22,174 bases of DNA from a bacterium (lineage in GTDB: Bacteria; SZUA-79; Acidulodesulfobacterales; Acidulodesulfobacteraceae). Below are positions 6,056-14,154 of the stretch, in pieces. The stretch's first letter is position 1. The number at the start of each line of letters is the position of its first letter. Below the pieces are notes generated by a model, which saw only the letters and a list, made by a program, of their open reading frames with translations, was not told where the DNA came from and did no database searches. The translations under genes were made by a program, and so were the position numbers. The stretch lies in NCBI GenBank assembly GCA_021800745.1, contig JAJYYS010000007.1, positions 1 to 22,174 of the forward strand. The letters are read 5' to 3'.

Positions 6056-6919
6056 TTGAAAAAAAATATCAAGTATTTTCCGGGCTGCATAGATTCTCAA
6101 AATAAAAGAAAATCAGAGGATATATTCAAAAAATTAGGTTTGGAAATCGAGCCGGTTTCTGAATGGAACTGCTGCGCCGCGCCGCCTTCCCATTATAAGC
6201 CTGATTTTTTCAATAAAGTCGTGATGCCTCTCAGGAATCTTGGAATATCCCAGCAAAAGGGCAGTAATTTTTTATATTCCGGCTGTCAGGTCTGCGTAAG
6301 ACATATAAACGAAGCGGTTAAAATAATCAATTCCGATTCGATGTTCAAAAATCAAGCCGATTACAGCCTTGAGCCCTTCAATGCAAGCCTTAAAGAAACT
6401 AAAGCCGGTTCAACCGGAGCGGTCCACCTTTTAGACATTATCGCCGACCCGGATACGGAAAGCCGTCTTTTGAATAATATCTCAAAAAATATAAGCGGCA
6501 GTTCGATACTGCTTTATACGGGATGTTATTCCGATAACGAAAATATTAACCGTTTTAAAAATGCATTAAATCTTCTCGGAGCGAAAGTCAGCCTTTACGG
6601 CGAATGCTGCGGAGGGGAAAAACTCAGGAATACCACTCCAGTTCATTCTAAAAGAATAGAAAATGCCAATGCCGTCGATGGATTCTTTAAATTAATCAAC
6701 AAAAAAGCTGACGAAACCGGTTCTGATTATATACTGACGATATGTTCTATGTGCGAAAAAAATATAAGCGACGGCATAGAATTATCCGACCTCGATATTT
6801 TTGCTCCGATAATAGGCTTGACGGAGTTCATAGGATTCTTATTCGGCTTGCAGGGGTGCGGAGATTTAATAGCCGGCGAAGACAGCGGTAATAATATATT
6901 AAAAGAATATAGCATATAA
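6056..6919 (+). CDS. HdrB-like protein with two CCG (noncubane iron-sulfur) domains
   Basis: 287 residues, the normal HdrB length. In heterodisulfide reductase, HdrB holds two noncubane [4Fe-4S] clusters that cleave disulfides. Both cysteine sets are complete: C11, C39-C40, C77, C80 in the first half and C157, C184-C185, C230, C233 in the second, matching the family pattern C-(about 30)-CC-(about 36-44)-C-x2-C. The first CC is followed by AAPP rather than G. The start is TTG at 6056 with a weak TAGG upstream; it is the only start giving the family's N-terminal FPGC at residues 8-11. There is no signal peptide or membrane helix, so it is cytoplasmic. It leads an operon with a molybdopterin oxidoreductase, 30 bases downstream, and a ferredoxin subunit. 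It probably passes electrons between a thiol/disulfide or quinone-linked partner and the molybdoenzyme (inference). Confidence 0.88.
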   Translation: MKKNIKYFPGCIDSQNKRKSEDIFKKLGLEIEPVSEWNCCAAPPSHYKPDFFNKVVMPLRNLGISQQKGSNFLYSGCQVCVRHINEAVKIINSDSMFKNQADYSLEPFNASLKETKAGSTGAVHLLDIIADPDTESRLLNNISKNISGSSILLYTGCYSDNENINRFKNALNLLGAKVSLYGECCGGEKLRNTTPVHSKRIENANAVDGFFKLINKKADETGSDYILTICSMCEKNISDGIELSDLDIFAPIIGLTEFIGFLFGLQGCGDLIAGEDSGNNILKEYSI

Positions 6920-6949
6920 AATATAAAATATCTAATATGGAGGTAAAAA

Positions 6950-9493
6950 ATGGATTTTGAGGAGCTAAAAAATGAGAAATTCCTGCGGGTAAAAGATAAT
7001 AGGCTTATGAAAATAAAGCCCGACCATCGCCCTCAGGAATCGTCGAAGGATTACGACACCGTACGCTATTCGACCTGCACTAATATGTGCGAGAGCGGCT
7101 GCGGTCTTAAAATATTTTTAAAAGACGGTAAAATCGTGGATGTAATGGGCGATGCCGAACACCCCCAGAACAGGGGCGGTCTTTGCTCTAAAGGCGTCGG
7201 ACAGATTCAATGGTGGTACGATCCGTTAAGGGTGCACTATCCTATGATGAGAAAATCTTTAGCCGATGATTTCAAAAGAGTTTCATGGGACGATGCGCTT
7301 GATTTTGCCGCCGAAAAACTCATTAAGCTACACAATGAATACGGTCCCGAAGCTCTTACCGTTTTTAGGACAGGAAGGTCTTCATTCGGAAATAAAGAAG
7401 GAGGAGCGAGGTTCGGCAGAATTTTCGGCACCCCCAACGTTTACGGCCAGGGGCCTATATGTTGCGAAAGTCCGGGCGTGTCCATGAATTATGTTTTTGG
7501 CGCAAAAGGGCTGGGCAGACTTATGAATCCGACGCAGGACTGGAAAAATTCAAAATGCATTCTTGTCGTTGGAACGAATATGGCGGCGCAGGAAACGATT
7601 ACTATGACCCACCTTCTCGATGCGAGGGATAACGGCGCATTTTTAATAGGGGTTGATCCTCGTTTCAATGCAACGCTGTCTAAATGCGACATCGGCATGA
7701 GAATACGCTCCGGTTCGGATGCCGTTTTATTTCTTGCCATGGGAAACATAATCATCAAAGAAAAACTTTACGATAAAGAATTCGTCGATAAATGGGTTAC
7801 GGGGTTTGAAGAGTATTCTAAGGAATGCGCGCAATGGACTCCTGAAAGGGCCGAAAAACTTACCTATGTTCCAAAAGAAATGATTATCGAGGCGGCAAGA
7901 AGATTCGGTTCGGCAAGACCTGCATCGGTAACGGGCAATTTAGGCACGGCCCAGATATATAACTCAAACAACGTCAACAGGTCTATCGCGGCTCTTCTGG
8001 CTCTTACCGGTTCCATAGGAGTTAAAGGCGGAGGCTGGAACTGGCTTCATAACTGCCGTCCTCCGTTAAATTACGGCGATGATTTAAAGGTCCTGCCCGA
8101 TTTTAAAAGACCTCAGATAACGGATAAATTAATATCATGGGGTGACAGTTCCGTTCCGTGCATAATAAATGCGATGATGTATGAGAAGCCTTATCCCGTT
8201 AAGGGCATTATATGGAACGGCGACCATCTGCCGCAGTTTCCCAACTCATGGAAGATGGAGGAGGCTATGAAGAAAAACATAATAAATATACATCTTTCCA
8301 TATATCCTAATCATACGTATATGTTCAGCCATGTAGCTTTTCCGATAGCAATTTCCGTCGAAACTGACAGCGTCTGCCATCACGGCAACAACAGGCTTAT
8401 CCAGTGGCACAATAAAGTAATACCCTATCAGCATGAACACAGACCGGATATAGACGTTTTCGACGGTCTTGCAAAAAGGCTGAAAGGGCATGCTGGACAC
8501 TTCGATAAAGTGGAATTTAATCCTTGGGGTTATTACGAAGACGGCCCTGATAAAGGAAGAGTCGATGAAATTAAAATGACGGATTTCTTTAATGAGCAGG
8601 AGCCGTTTACAAGAGGGATTACCTATGAACTTCTTAATCCCGAGAAAAATCCGAAAGGGGGATTAATGTGGCCGGTAATGTCGAAAGAAGAGGCGGTATT
8701 CCAAGACGACGAAGCTGTTTTAAGGGGAAAATGGATAATGTATAAAGAAGGCGAGAATTATCCGGGAACCGATAAAAGATTTCCTACGCCTTCAGGTAAA
8801 ATAGAAATAGCTTCTGATGCTTTAGGAAAAATCGGCTGGTATAAAGTTCCTACCCAGGTAGAAGGTTCCGAATCCCCTATAGGCAATTTCGAAAGAGCAA
8901 AGAAATATCCGCTGGTTTTAAATACCACCCGTATAGCGCAGTCTTTTCATGAAGGCGGGCACTGGTGGCCGTGGAACGATGAACTTGAGCCTGATAGGAA
9001 CATAGAAATAAATCCTGCTACCGCAGCCGTTATGGGCATAGAGGACGGGGATATGGTTATCGTAGAAAACGACAGAGGATGGGTTGAAGGTCCGGCATGG
9101 GTAACGGAGATGGTTCCAGAAGACGGAATATGGGCAAACTTCGGATTCGACAGGTATCAGCCGTTCCATCCTTATGAATCTATCAATACGGTAATAGACG
9201 ATATAATAAAAGACCCGGTTTACGGACAGATACAGTTTAAAGCGGTTCTCTGCAGAGTTTACAGGAAAGGCGACCCTGATCCGGAAGCTACCGCCAAGAA
9301 CGCGTTGGAATTTTTACAGAAAAAATTTCCGGAGGTTTGGGACCCGAAACATCAAGATAAAAACGTAATCGTCGGAAAATGGAAGGACCACTGGAAAGAA
9401 TATCACGAATTAAGTATCGGATGGAAAAAGCTCGTTAATTTTAAAGAGCCCGTGGAATGTACGCCCGATTCATGCGACGTCCGCAGATATTAA
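6950..9493 (+). CDS. Molybdopterin (bis-MGD) oxidoreductase catalytic subunit, DMSO reductase family
   Basis: 847 residues. The N-terminal [4Fe-4S] site is C43-x3-C47-x3-C51-x27-C79. The Mo/W-bisMGD domains follow, with typical stretches such as RVSWDDALDFAAEKL (110-124) and LVVGTN (205-210), and the C-terminal cofactor-binding beta-barrel runs from about residue 655. The probable metal ligand is cysteine: CCESPGV at 171-177, with C172 aligning by eye to the Cys/Sec of formate dehydrogenase. The following His of formate dehydrogenases is Glu here, so I do not call it FDH. There is no twin-arginine signal, so the enzyme should be cytoplasmic. The tail has an extra C-x5-C (ECTPDSCDV). A perfect GGAGG site precedes the ATG. 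Its substrate is unknown; sulfur compounds (polysulfide, thiosulfate, sulfite) are reasonable guesses from the HdrB neighbour, but the sequence does not decide. Confidence 0.9.
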   Translation: MDFEELKNEKFLRVKDNRLMKIKPDHRPQESSKDYDTVRYSTCTNMCESGCGLKIFLKDGKIVDVMGDAEHPQNRGGLCSKGVGQIQWWYDPLRVHYPMMRKSLADDFKRVSWDDALDFAAEKLIKLHNEYGPEALTVFRTGRSSFGNKEGGARFGRIFGTPNVYGQGPICCESPGVSMNYVFGAKGLGRLMNPTQDWKNSKCILVVGTNMAAQETITMTHLLDARDNGAFLIGVDPRFNATLSKCDIGMRIRSGSDAVLFLAMGNIIIKEKLYDKEFVDKWVTGFEEYSKECAQWTPERAEKLTYVPKEMIIEAARRFGSARPASVTGNLGTAQIYNSNNVNRSIAALLALTGSIGVKGGGWNWLHNCRPPLNYGDDLKVLPDFKRPQITDKLISWGDSSVPCIINAMMYEKPYPVKGIIWNGDHLPQFPNSWKMEEAMKKNIINIHLSIYPNHTYMFSHVAFPIAISVETDSVCHHGNNRLIQWHNKVIPYQHEHRPDIDVFDGLAKRLKGHAGHFDKVEFNPWGYYEDGPDKGRVDEIKMTDFFNEQEPFTRGITYELLNPEKNPKGGLMWPVMSKEEAVFQDDEAVLRGKWIMYKEGENYPGTDKRFPTPSGKIEIASDALGKIGWYKVPTQVEGSESPIGNFERAKKYPLVLNTTRIAQSFHEGGHWWPWNDELEPDRNIEINPATAAVMGIEDGDMVIVENDRGWVEGPAWVTEMVPEDGIWANFGFDRYQPFHPYESINTVIDDIIKDPVYGQIQFKAVLCRVYRKGDPDPEATAKNALEFLQKKFPEVWDPKHQDKNVIVGKWKDHWKEYHELSIGWKKLVNFKEPVECTPDSCDVRRY

Positions 9494-9543
9494 AACGATT
9501 GATTTATTTAATTAAAATAAAATTATAAAAAATAGGAGCGAAT

Positions 9544-10197
9544 ATGTCTTCGGAATACGGATTCGATAGATTTCATCTAGGAGAGGAAAGGGCATCCCGC
9601 GTTACTCTAAAATCATCCACTCCAAAATATTCAATGAAGGTAAATACGGATAGGTGTATAGGCTGTATGTCCTGCGAAGTGTCCTGCAAAAAAGAGCATA
9701 ACCTTCCCGTAGGACCCAGAAGGATGAGGGTTATACAGGTAGGACCTTATTTCGTTAAAAAAGGGCAGTTAAAAACGGTTTATCTCCCGATGAACTGTTT
9801 TCACTGCGACGATGCGGCATGCGTAAAAGCCTGCCCTACCGGTTCTATGCAAAAAAGGGCGGACGGCATAGTTTTTAACGACCCCAATACGTGCATAGGA
9901 TGTAAATCATGCATACATGCCTGCCCTTTCGGCTCTCCACAGTTTAACGAGGCAACTGGAAAGGTCACAAAATGCGATTATTGCAAGCACAGGGTCGATG
10001 AAGGACTTTTGCCTGCATGCGTTACGTTATGTTCGACGGATGCGCTCTGGTTCGGAAATATAAACAGGATATCCACAATCGACAGGGAAAAAACAGCCAG
10101 AAAATTAACGGAGCATCTGTTTGGTTTTATTGCTCCGCATCCCCCGATGGGAACTTCTTCGACTAACGATACGGATAATCCGGTTAAAGTCGGTTAA
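9544..10197 (+). CDS. Four-cluster [4Fe-4S] ferredoxin subunit (DmsB/PsrB-like)
   Basis: 217 residues. Sixteen cysteines form four [4Fe-4S] sites: C38/C41/C44/C48, C85/C88/C93/C97, C117/C120/C123/C127 and C144/C147/C159/C163. This is the DmsB/NrfC/PsrB arrangement of the electron-transfer beta subunit of DMSO-reductase-family enzymes. It has no signal peptide, matching the cytoplasmic catalytic subunit encoded 50 bases upstream. An AGGAGCG site precedes the ATG. No NrfD/DmsC membrane anchor follows, so electrons are probably exchanged with the HdrB-like protein or soluble carriers (inference). Confidence 0.93.
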   Translation: MSSEYGFDRFHLGEERASRVTLKSSTPKYSMKVNTDRCIGCMSCEVSCKKEHNLPVGPRRMRVIQVGPYFVKKGQLKTVYLPMNCFHCDDAACVKACPTGSMQKRADGIVFNDPNTCIGCKSCIHACPFGSPQFNEATGKVTKCDYCKHRVDEGLLPACVTLCSTDALWFGNINRISTIDREKTARKLTEHLFGFIAPHPPMGTSSTNDTDNPVKVG

Positions 10198-10240
10198 TTT
10201 TTATAATATATTGAATTTAAAAAAATACGGAGGTTTGTTT

Positions 10241-10486
10241 ATGGCAGATATATTAGCCGCAGGAACCGTTTATAACGCTCCTATCAGGGTTGAATATATA
10301 AACGGGGATTTCGATAAGGCGGAAGAAATTCTTAAGAAAGCGGATATTCACATTTTAGGCAGGAATGTGGCGAGCGTTACGCCGTATCATGCAACGATAT
10401 TCGTCGGACTTGGAGACGAAGACAAAGCCTTGAGTTTAATTAAAAAATCAGGCATTAAAACGTATCCGATAGAACCCTACTTCTAA
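10241..10486 (+). CDS. 81-residue protein of unknown function in the molybdoenzyme operon
   Basis: I do not recognise this family. The start at 10241 is set by a clear GGAGG (10229-10233). A longer in-frame ATG at 10121 would lie inside the ferredoxin gene and give an implausible N-terminus. The 81 residues contain no cysteine, no signal and no membrane helix. Predicted pattern: beta strand (PIRVEYIN), helix (FDKAEEILKKA), strand (VASVTPYHATIFVGL), helix (DEDKALSLIKKS), strand (IKTYPIEPY), which suggests an ACT- or ferredoxin-like beta-alpha-beta fold. The C-terminus is aromatic and proline-rich (TYPIEPYF). Its place directly after the ferredoxin subunit suggests a small accessory or regulatory subunit, or a dedicated maturation factor. 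Confidence 0.72.
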   Translation: MADILAAGTVYNAPIRVEYINGDFDKAEEILKKADIHILGRNVASVTPYHATIFVGLGDEDKALSLIKKSGIKTYPIEPYF

Positions 10487-10507
10487 AAATTATTCATAAA
10501 TTAAAAT

Positions 10508-11788
10508 ATGCACGATAAAACAGCAGAGAGCTTATTAAATATTGCCGAAGCAAATATTAAAAAGATAACCGCCTCGGAAAAAATACCGGTAGAGGACGGC
10601 ATAGGCAGAATTATATCGGAAGATATAATTCCCGGTAGCAATGTTCCTCCATTTGCCAGGTCTGCCGTGGACGGGTTTGCTTTAATGTTTTCCGACTTTT
10701 CCGAAAAAAAAATAGAAATCTTTAAAGTTAAAAGCCAAATTACCGCGGGTTATTCAAACGAAATTACTCCTTTGAACTCTGGAGAAGCCGCTTTCGTAAC
10801 TACCGGAGCGCCTATCCCGCCTAATGCCGACAGCGTAGTATTAATAGAAAATACCGAAGAATATTCCGGCGGACAAATGGTATATAAAAAACCTATAGAA
10901 AAAGGTTCTTATATATCGCCCGTAGGAGACGACATAAAAGCAGGCGAAATACTATTTCAAAAGGGACATAGGATAAGGTTCTGCGATATTGCAGCTTTAT
11001 CGGGCATCGGTTTAAATTTGGCGCCCGTATATAAAAAGCCGGTAATAGGAATATTATCCGGAGGAAACGAATTGGCCGCACCGGGGGGTAAGCTGGGCGC
11101 TAACAAAATTTACGATATAAATACGACGGCGCTTAAATCTTTAGTGAAAGATGCCGGAGGAATTCCCGAGGTCATAGGAGTAGTCGAAGATAAACTTGAA
11201 AAATTGGTCGAAATTTTAAGAACGGCGGACGCTTCAAATAAATACGACCTGTTAATTTCTACGGGCGGGACGGGAGCAAGCTTTCTGGTTTTAGAAAATA
11301 AAGAGATTACCAATTTTTACGATTTGGTTCCTTCGGCCATCGAAAAGACCGGCAGATTATTGTTTCACGGAGTCAAGCTCGTCCCGGGAAAACCGACTTC
11401 ATTCGGGGTTTTAAACGGAGGAACGCCTATGTTTGCGCTCGCCGGCTGGCCGTATTCCGTTCTGATAACCTTCGACCTTTTTGTTAGACCGTCTATACAG
11501 AAAATGACGAACGCCAAAAATATATATAAAAGATACCCTTCGGTTCAGGCGGTTTTGAAACATAGCGTTTCCAAAGAAGAAGGTACGAGGAAATATTTTC
11601 AGGTAAAATTAACAAAAGAAGACGGCTTTCTGTCCGCATCGGTAATACCGGTGCCCAAGCCTCCTTCCGCGGCAAGGTCTTTAAGTCCTATGATACAGGC
11701 GGACGGCAGTTTTGTTATGGAAGAGAAAGCGGCCGCCATAGAGGCGGGGAGCATTATATCGGTTACTTTAAACGATTATGAAATTTAA
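10508..11788 (+). CDS. moeA: Molybdopterin molybdenumtransferase MoeA
   Basis: MoeA inserts molybdate into adenylylated molybdopterin. The 426-residue length fits. Conserved family stretches are present: an N-terminal VPPFARSAVDGFAL (45-58), the middle domain GDDIKAGEILFQKGHRI, the cofactor-binding DLLISTGGTGA (246-256) and PGKPTSFG (about 292-299), plus a C-terminal domain IV. After STGGT the usual S-x-G-D-x-D is replaced by GASFLVLENKEI, a local divergence around a loop that normally carries an acidic active-site residue; this may alter activity. The ribosome site is weak. It begins the cofactor-synthesis part of the cluster, 21 bases after the 81-aa gene, and is probably co-transcribed with the molybdoenzyme. 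Confidence 0.92.
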   Translation: MHDKTAESLLNIAEANIKKITASEKIPVEDGIGRIISEDIIPGSNVPPFARSAVDGFALMFSDFSEKKIEIFKVKSQITAGYSNEITPLNSGEAAFVTTGAPIPPNADSVVLIENTEEYSGGQMVYKKPIEKGSYISPVGDDIKAGEILFQKGHRIRFCDIAALSGIGLNLAPVYKKPVIGILSGGNELAAPGGKLGANKIYDINTTALKSLVKDAGGIPEVIGVVEDKLEKLVEILRTADASNKYDLLISTGGTGASFLVLENKEITNFYDLVPSAIEKTGRLLFHGVKLVPGKPTSFGVLNGGTPMFALAGWPYSVLITFDLFVRPSIQKMTNAKNIYKRYPSVQAVLKHSVSKEEGTRKYFQVKLTKEDGFLSASVIPVPKPPSAARSLSPMIQADGSFVMEEKAAAIEAGSIISVTLNDYEI

Positions 11789-11807
11789 CGAATAGTAAAG
11801 GTTTTCA

Positions 11808-12653
11808 ATGAAACCGTATTTATTTAAAATGTTTAACGATAAAGAATATGAATTTAACCGCGGAAAATTTGAATTTAAAATTCCGTCCTTAAGAGTATCC
11901 TTAATAAGCAGATGCAACGAGCGCTGTTTTTATTGCCATAACGAAGGGGTTTCCAAAAAAATGCCTTCCGTTATCCAAACAGGAGACATAATAAATATCA
12001 TATATTTATTAAAGGAATTCGGTCTTAAAAAAGTAAAATTTACCGGTGGGGAACCCCTGTTGTTTGAAGATTTAAAAAATCTTTTATATAAAATCAAGCA
12101 TATATCCGATGTAGAACTTTTTATTACTACCAACGGCACGCTCATTAAAAAAAGAATAAAAGATTTAAGTCCTAATATAATAAACAAAGTATCGGTCAGT
12201 CTCGATACTTTAGATCCGGATGTTTATAAATATATAACCGGCAAGAATTTACTCGGAGAGGTTATTTCGGGGCTTAATATGCTGAAAAGAAACGGATACA
12301 ATGTAGAAATAAACAATCTTTTATTAAAAAATTTAAACACGAGCAAAAAATGTTTGAAAAATATAGTAGATTACTGCGCGGAAAACGGGTTTGATTTACA
12401 GTTTATAGAAATGTCCGATAAAACGGTTAAGCCTTTTTATTCAAAATACTATGCTGACCCCAATAAAATTTTACAAAGAGGCGGTTTAGATTTCAAGAAA
12501 GACAAATCGAACGACAGGCAGTTTTTTAAAATAAAGGGGTCTAAAATCACTCTTTGCAAGAACGTGAACGATGTTTGCGAATCTTCCGGCGAGAGGTGCG
12601 GCGGCCTGAGACTTTTGCCCAACGGCGTTCTTAAAAATTTTCTTTACGAATAA
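11808..12653 (+). CDS. MoaA-like radical SAM protein with altered C-terminal cluster
   Basis: Radical SAM signature C36-x3-C40-x2-C43 (CNERCFYC, then HNEG as in archaeal MoaA), FTGGEPLL (78-85), TTNG (107-110) and VSLDTLDPDVY (130-140) identify a MoaA relative. MoaA is the GTP 3',8-cyclase of molybdopterin synthesis. Oddities: the second cluster, normally C-x2-C-x13-C in a motif like CNRLRLTADGxLRPCL, appears here as C264-G-G-L-R-L-L-P-N-G-V-L-K-N-F. The first cysteine of CxxC and the final cysteine are missing, though C250 and C257 lie nearby. The protein ends at residue 281, about 50 short of usual MoaA, without the GG tail. It may be a true but divergent MoaA or a paralogue acting on another purine or pterin. 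Confidence 0.8.
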   Translation: MKPYLFKMFNDKEYEFNRGKFEFKIPSLRVSLISRCNERCFYCHNEGVSKKMPSVIQTGDIINIIYLLKEFGLKKVKFTGGEPLLFEDLKNLLYKIKHISDVELFITTNGTLIKKRIKDLSPNIINKVSVSLDTLDPDVYKYITGKNLLGEVISGLNMLKRNGYNVEINNLLLKNLNTSKKCLKNIVDYCAENGFDLQFIEMSDKTVKPFYSKYYADPNKILQRGGLDFKKDKSNDRQFFKIKGSKITLCKNVNDVCESSGERCGGLRLLPNGVLKNFLYE

Positions 12654-12674
12654 ATTTAGGGGTTAAGCATTATT

Positions 12675-13163
12675 ATGATAGTAGAGCTTATAGGCAAAGA
12701 AGCGGATTTAACTTTTGAATGCATGCATATAGTACCGGGAAGGGGGGACTGTTCTCGGATACACCCCCATTTTCATTACGTCGATGTGCTGGTTGACGGG
12801 GAGTTCGACGATAAGAGGAGGATAGTCCATTTATATAATTTAAAAGCCGTGATAAAAAGAATATGTTCCGTGTTTGAAGATAAAATTTTAATAGCGGACT
12901 ATCCCGAAAGCGTCCAGAGGATTACAACAGAAGGTTCGCATTACAAGATAGAAATAAACGGCAAGCTTTATATTATACCTAAAACCGATATTTTTAAAAT
13001 AAAAAGCCCTTCTCTAAACATAGAAGACTTAACGGTTTATTTTGCAAGCGAGCTTGCATTGGATTTAAAAAATAAAGAAATGTTTAATCCATTAAACTAT
13101 TTTGAGGTTACTCTAAGCGAAGGACACGGTCAGAGAGGAAAAATCAGAATGGACTTAAAATAA
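12675..13163 (+). CDS. PTPS/QueD-like (6-pyruvoyl-tetrahydropterin synthase family) protein, atypical active site
   Basis: 162 residues. Zn-site and cysteine pattern: H18, then C26-x3-H30-P-H32-F-H34, followed by VDVLVDGEFD, as in QueD where C27-x3-H31-x-H33 holds catalytic Cys and Zn ligands. A late PSLNIEDLTVYFASEL (112-127) matches the family's P-T-x-E-N helix, and SEG (148-150) fits the substrate-binding Glu region. The catalytic Asp-His of the family (LDHKLL type) reads F-E68-D69-K70-I-L, so the His is absent. About 35 extra residues are inserted after it (75-110). It sits 21 bases after the MoaA-like gene and 2 bases before MobA, so a role in pterin or molybdopterin chemistry is likely, but a classical QueD reaction is doubtful. 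Confidence 0.72.
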   Translation: MIVELIGKEADLTFECMHIVPGRGDCSRIHPHFHYVDVLVDGEFDDKRRIVHLYNLKAVIKRICSVFEDKILIADYPESVQRITTEGSHYKIEINGKLYIIPKTDIFKIKSPSLNIEDLTVYFASELALDLKNKEMFNPLNYFEVTLSEGHGQRGKIRMDLK

Positions 13164-13165
13164 TA

Positions 13166-14137
13166 ATGAATGCGATAAGCTGTATCATACTTGCAGGCGG
13201 AGAGTCTAATAGATTCGGGGAGGATAAGCCCTTTTTTAATTTTAACGGAAAATCCTTTTTAGAAAGGGCTATCGACGCCGCAACGGAAATAAGCGGCGAT
13301 ATCGTAATCTGCGTCAGGGGAGAAGATAAGATAAAAGACTGCCTTGCCGAAGCTAAAAACGTTGCAAAAAAAAGAGCGGAAGCCGGAAAAAGAAGTTTAA
13401 TTCCGGAAATAATCGCAGATGATAAATATTGCGGTTTCAAAGGCCCTTTAAAAGGAATTTACAGTTCTATTAAAATATTAAAAGGGAAATTGACGCTTGT
13501 TATGGAGTGCGACGCTCCTTTTTTTAATTTTGACGCGGCAAGCGAGCTGATAAAAAAATTGGGAGCGGAAAAAGTTGACGCCGTCATCCCAATGTGGCCT
13601 GATTCTACCGTGGAACCTCTTCTGGCATGCTATAAAACAAAAGAGACGGCGCATATTTTAGAGATTCTTAATCATTACGCTTTAAATTTGAAAGAACACT
13701 TTTTATTTACAGATTCGGTAAATATTTCACGGTTTCTGTCTTCCGTTTATTATTATAATATTTTCGATATGGTGAAAAATAATCCCGATTTAAAAGCGGA
13801 ATCCTTTATAAACATAAATTCGAAAAAAGATTTAGAAAAATGCGGCAGCAACGAAAAAATATCTAATGAAGGCGGGTCAAAAAGTGTTAAAATAAGAAAG
13901 GCGAATAGATTTTTTGATTTAAAAAATCCTGCGGATAAACCTTACGGCATACTTGCCAATGCATTATATTTCTGGTGGGTTTATGCCAAAACAGGCAATT
14001 TTATTTACCTTAAAAAATCTTTCGAATATTTTAAAAAAGACTCCATAATGTATCGCGATAACGAATTAAATTTTATGGGAGATAAAATTTTAAATCTTTT
14101 GCCGGACCCTTTGGGGATGCTGCGAATAAAACAATAA
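13166..14137 (+). CDS. mobA: MobA-type molybdenum cofactor guanylyltransferase with C-terminal extension
   Basis: MobA attaches GMP to Mo-molybdopterin, giving the MGD cofactor used by the upstream oxidoreductase. Nucleotidyltransferase motifs: LAGGESNRFGEDKP (9-22) with R16 and K21, GPLKGIYSS (93-101), ECDAPFF (114-120) carrying the Mg-binding D116, and IPMWPDSTVEPLLACY (141-156). MobA proteins are usually about 200 residues. Here a further 95 residues (about 228-323) form a separate, mainly helical segment with aromatic residues (ANALYFWWVYAKTG) and an acidic N-x-L-N-F-M-G-D-K stretch that I cannot assign. The gene starts two bases after the PTPS-like stop, indicating translational coupling. 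Confidence 0.87.
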   Translation: MNAISCIILAGGESNRFGEDKPFFNFNGKSFLERAIDAATEISGDIVICVRGEDKIKDCLAEAKNVAKKRAEAGKRSLIPEIIADDKYCGFKGPLKGIYSSIKILKGKLTLVMECDAPFFNFDAASELIKKLGAEKVDAVIPMWPDSTVEPLLACYKTKETAHILEILNHYALNLKEHFLFTDSVNISRFLSSVYYYNIFDMVKNNPDLKAESFININSKKDLEKCGSNEKISNEGGSKSVKIRKANRFFDLKNPADKPYGILANALYFWWVYAKTGNFIYLKKSFEYFKKDSIMYRDNELNFMGDKILNLLPDPLGMLRIKQ

Positions 14138-14154
14138 ATAAACAAGAGGCTGTT

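Noticed and set aside
6950..9493. Formate dehydrogenase assignment for the molybdoenzyme
   Set aside because: The metal-ligand motif is CCESPGV; the His that follows Cys/Sec in formate dehydrogenases is Glu, and no FDH-specific partner is present.
10121..10240. Longer start for the 81-aa protein at 10121
   Set aside because: It would overlap the ferredoxin gene by 77 bases, and the ATG at 10241 has a strong GGAGG at the right distance.
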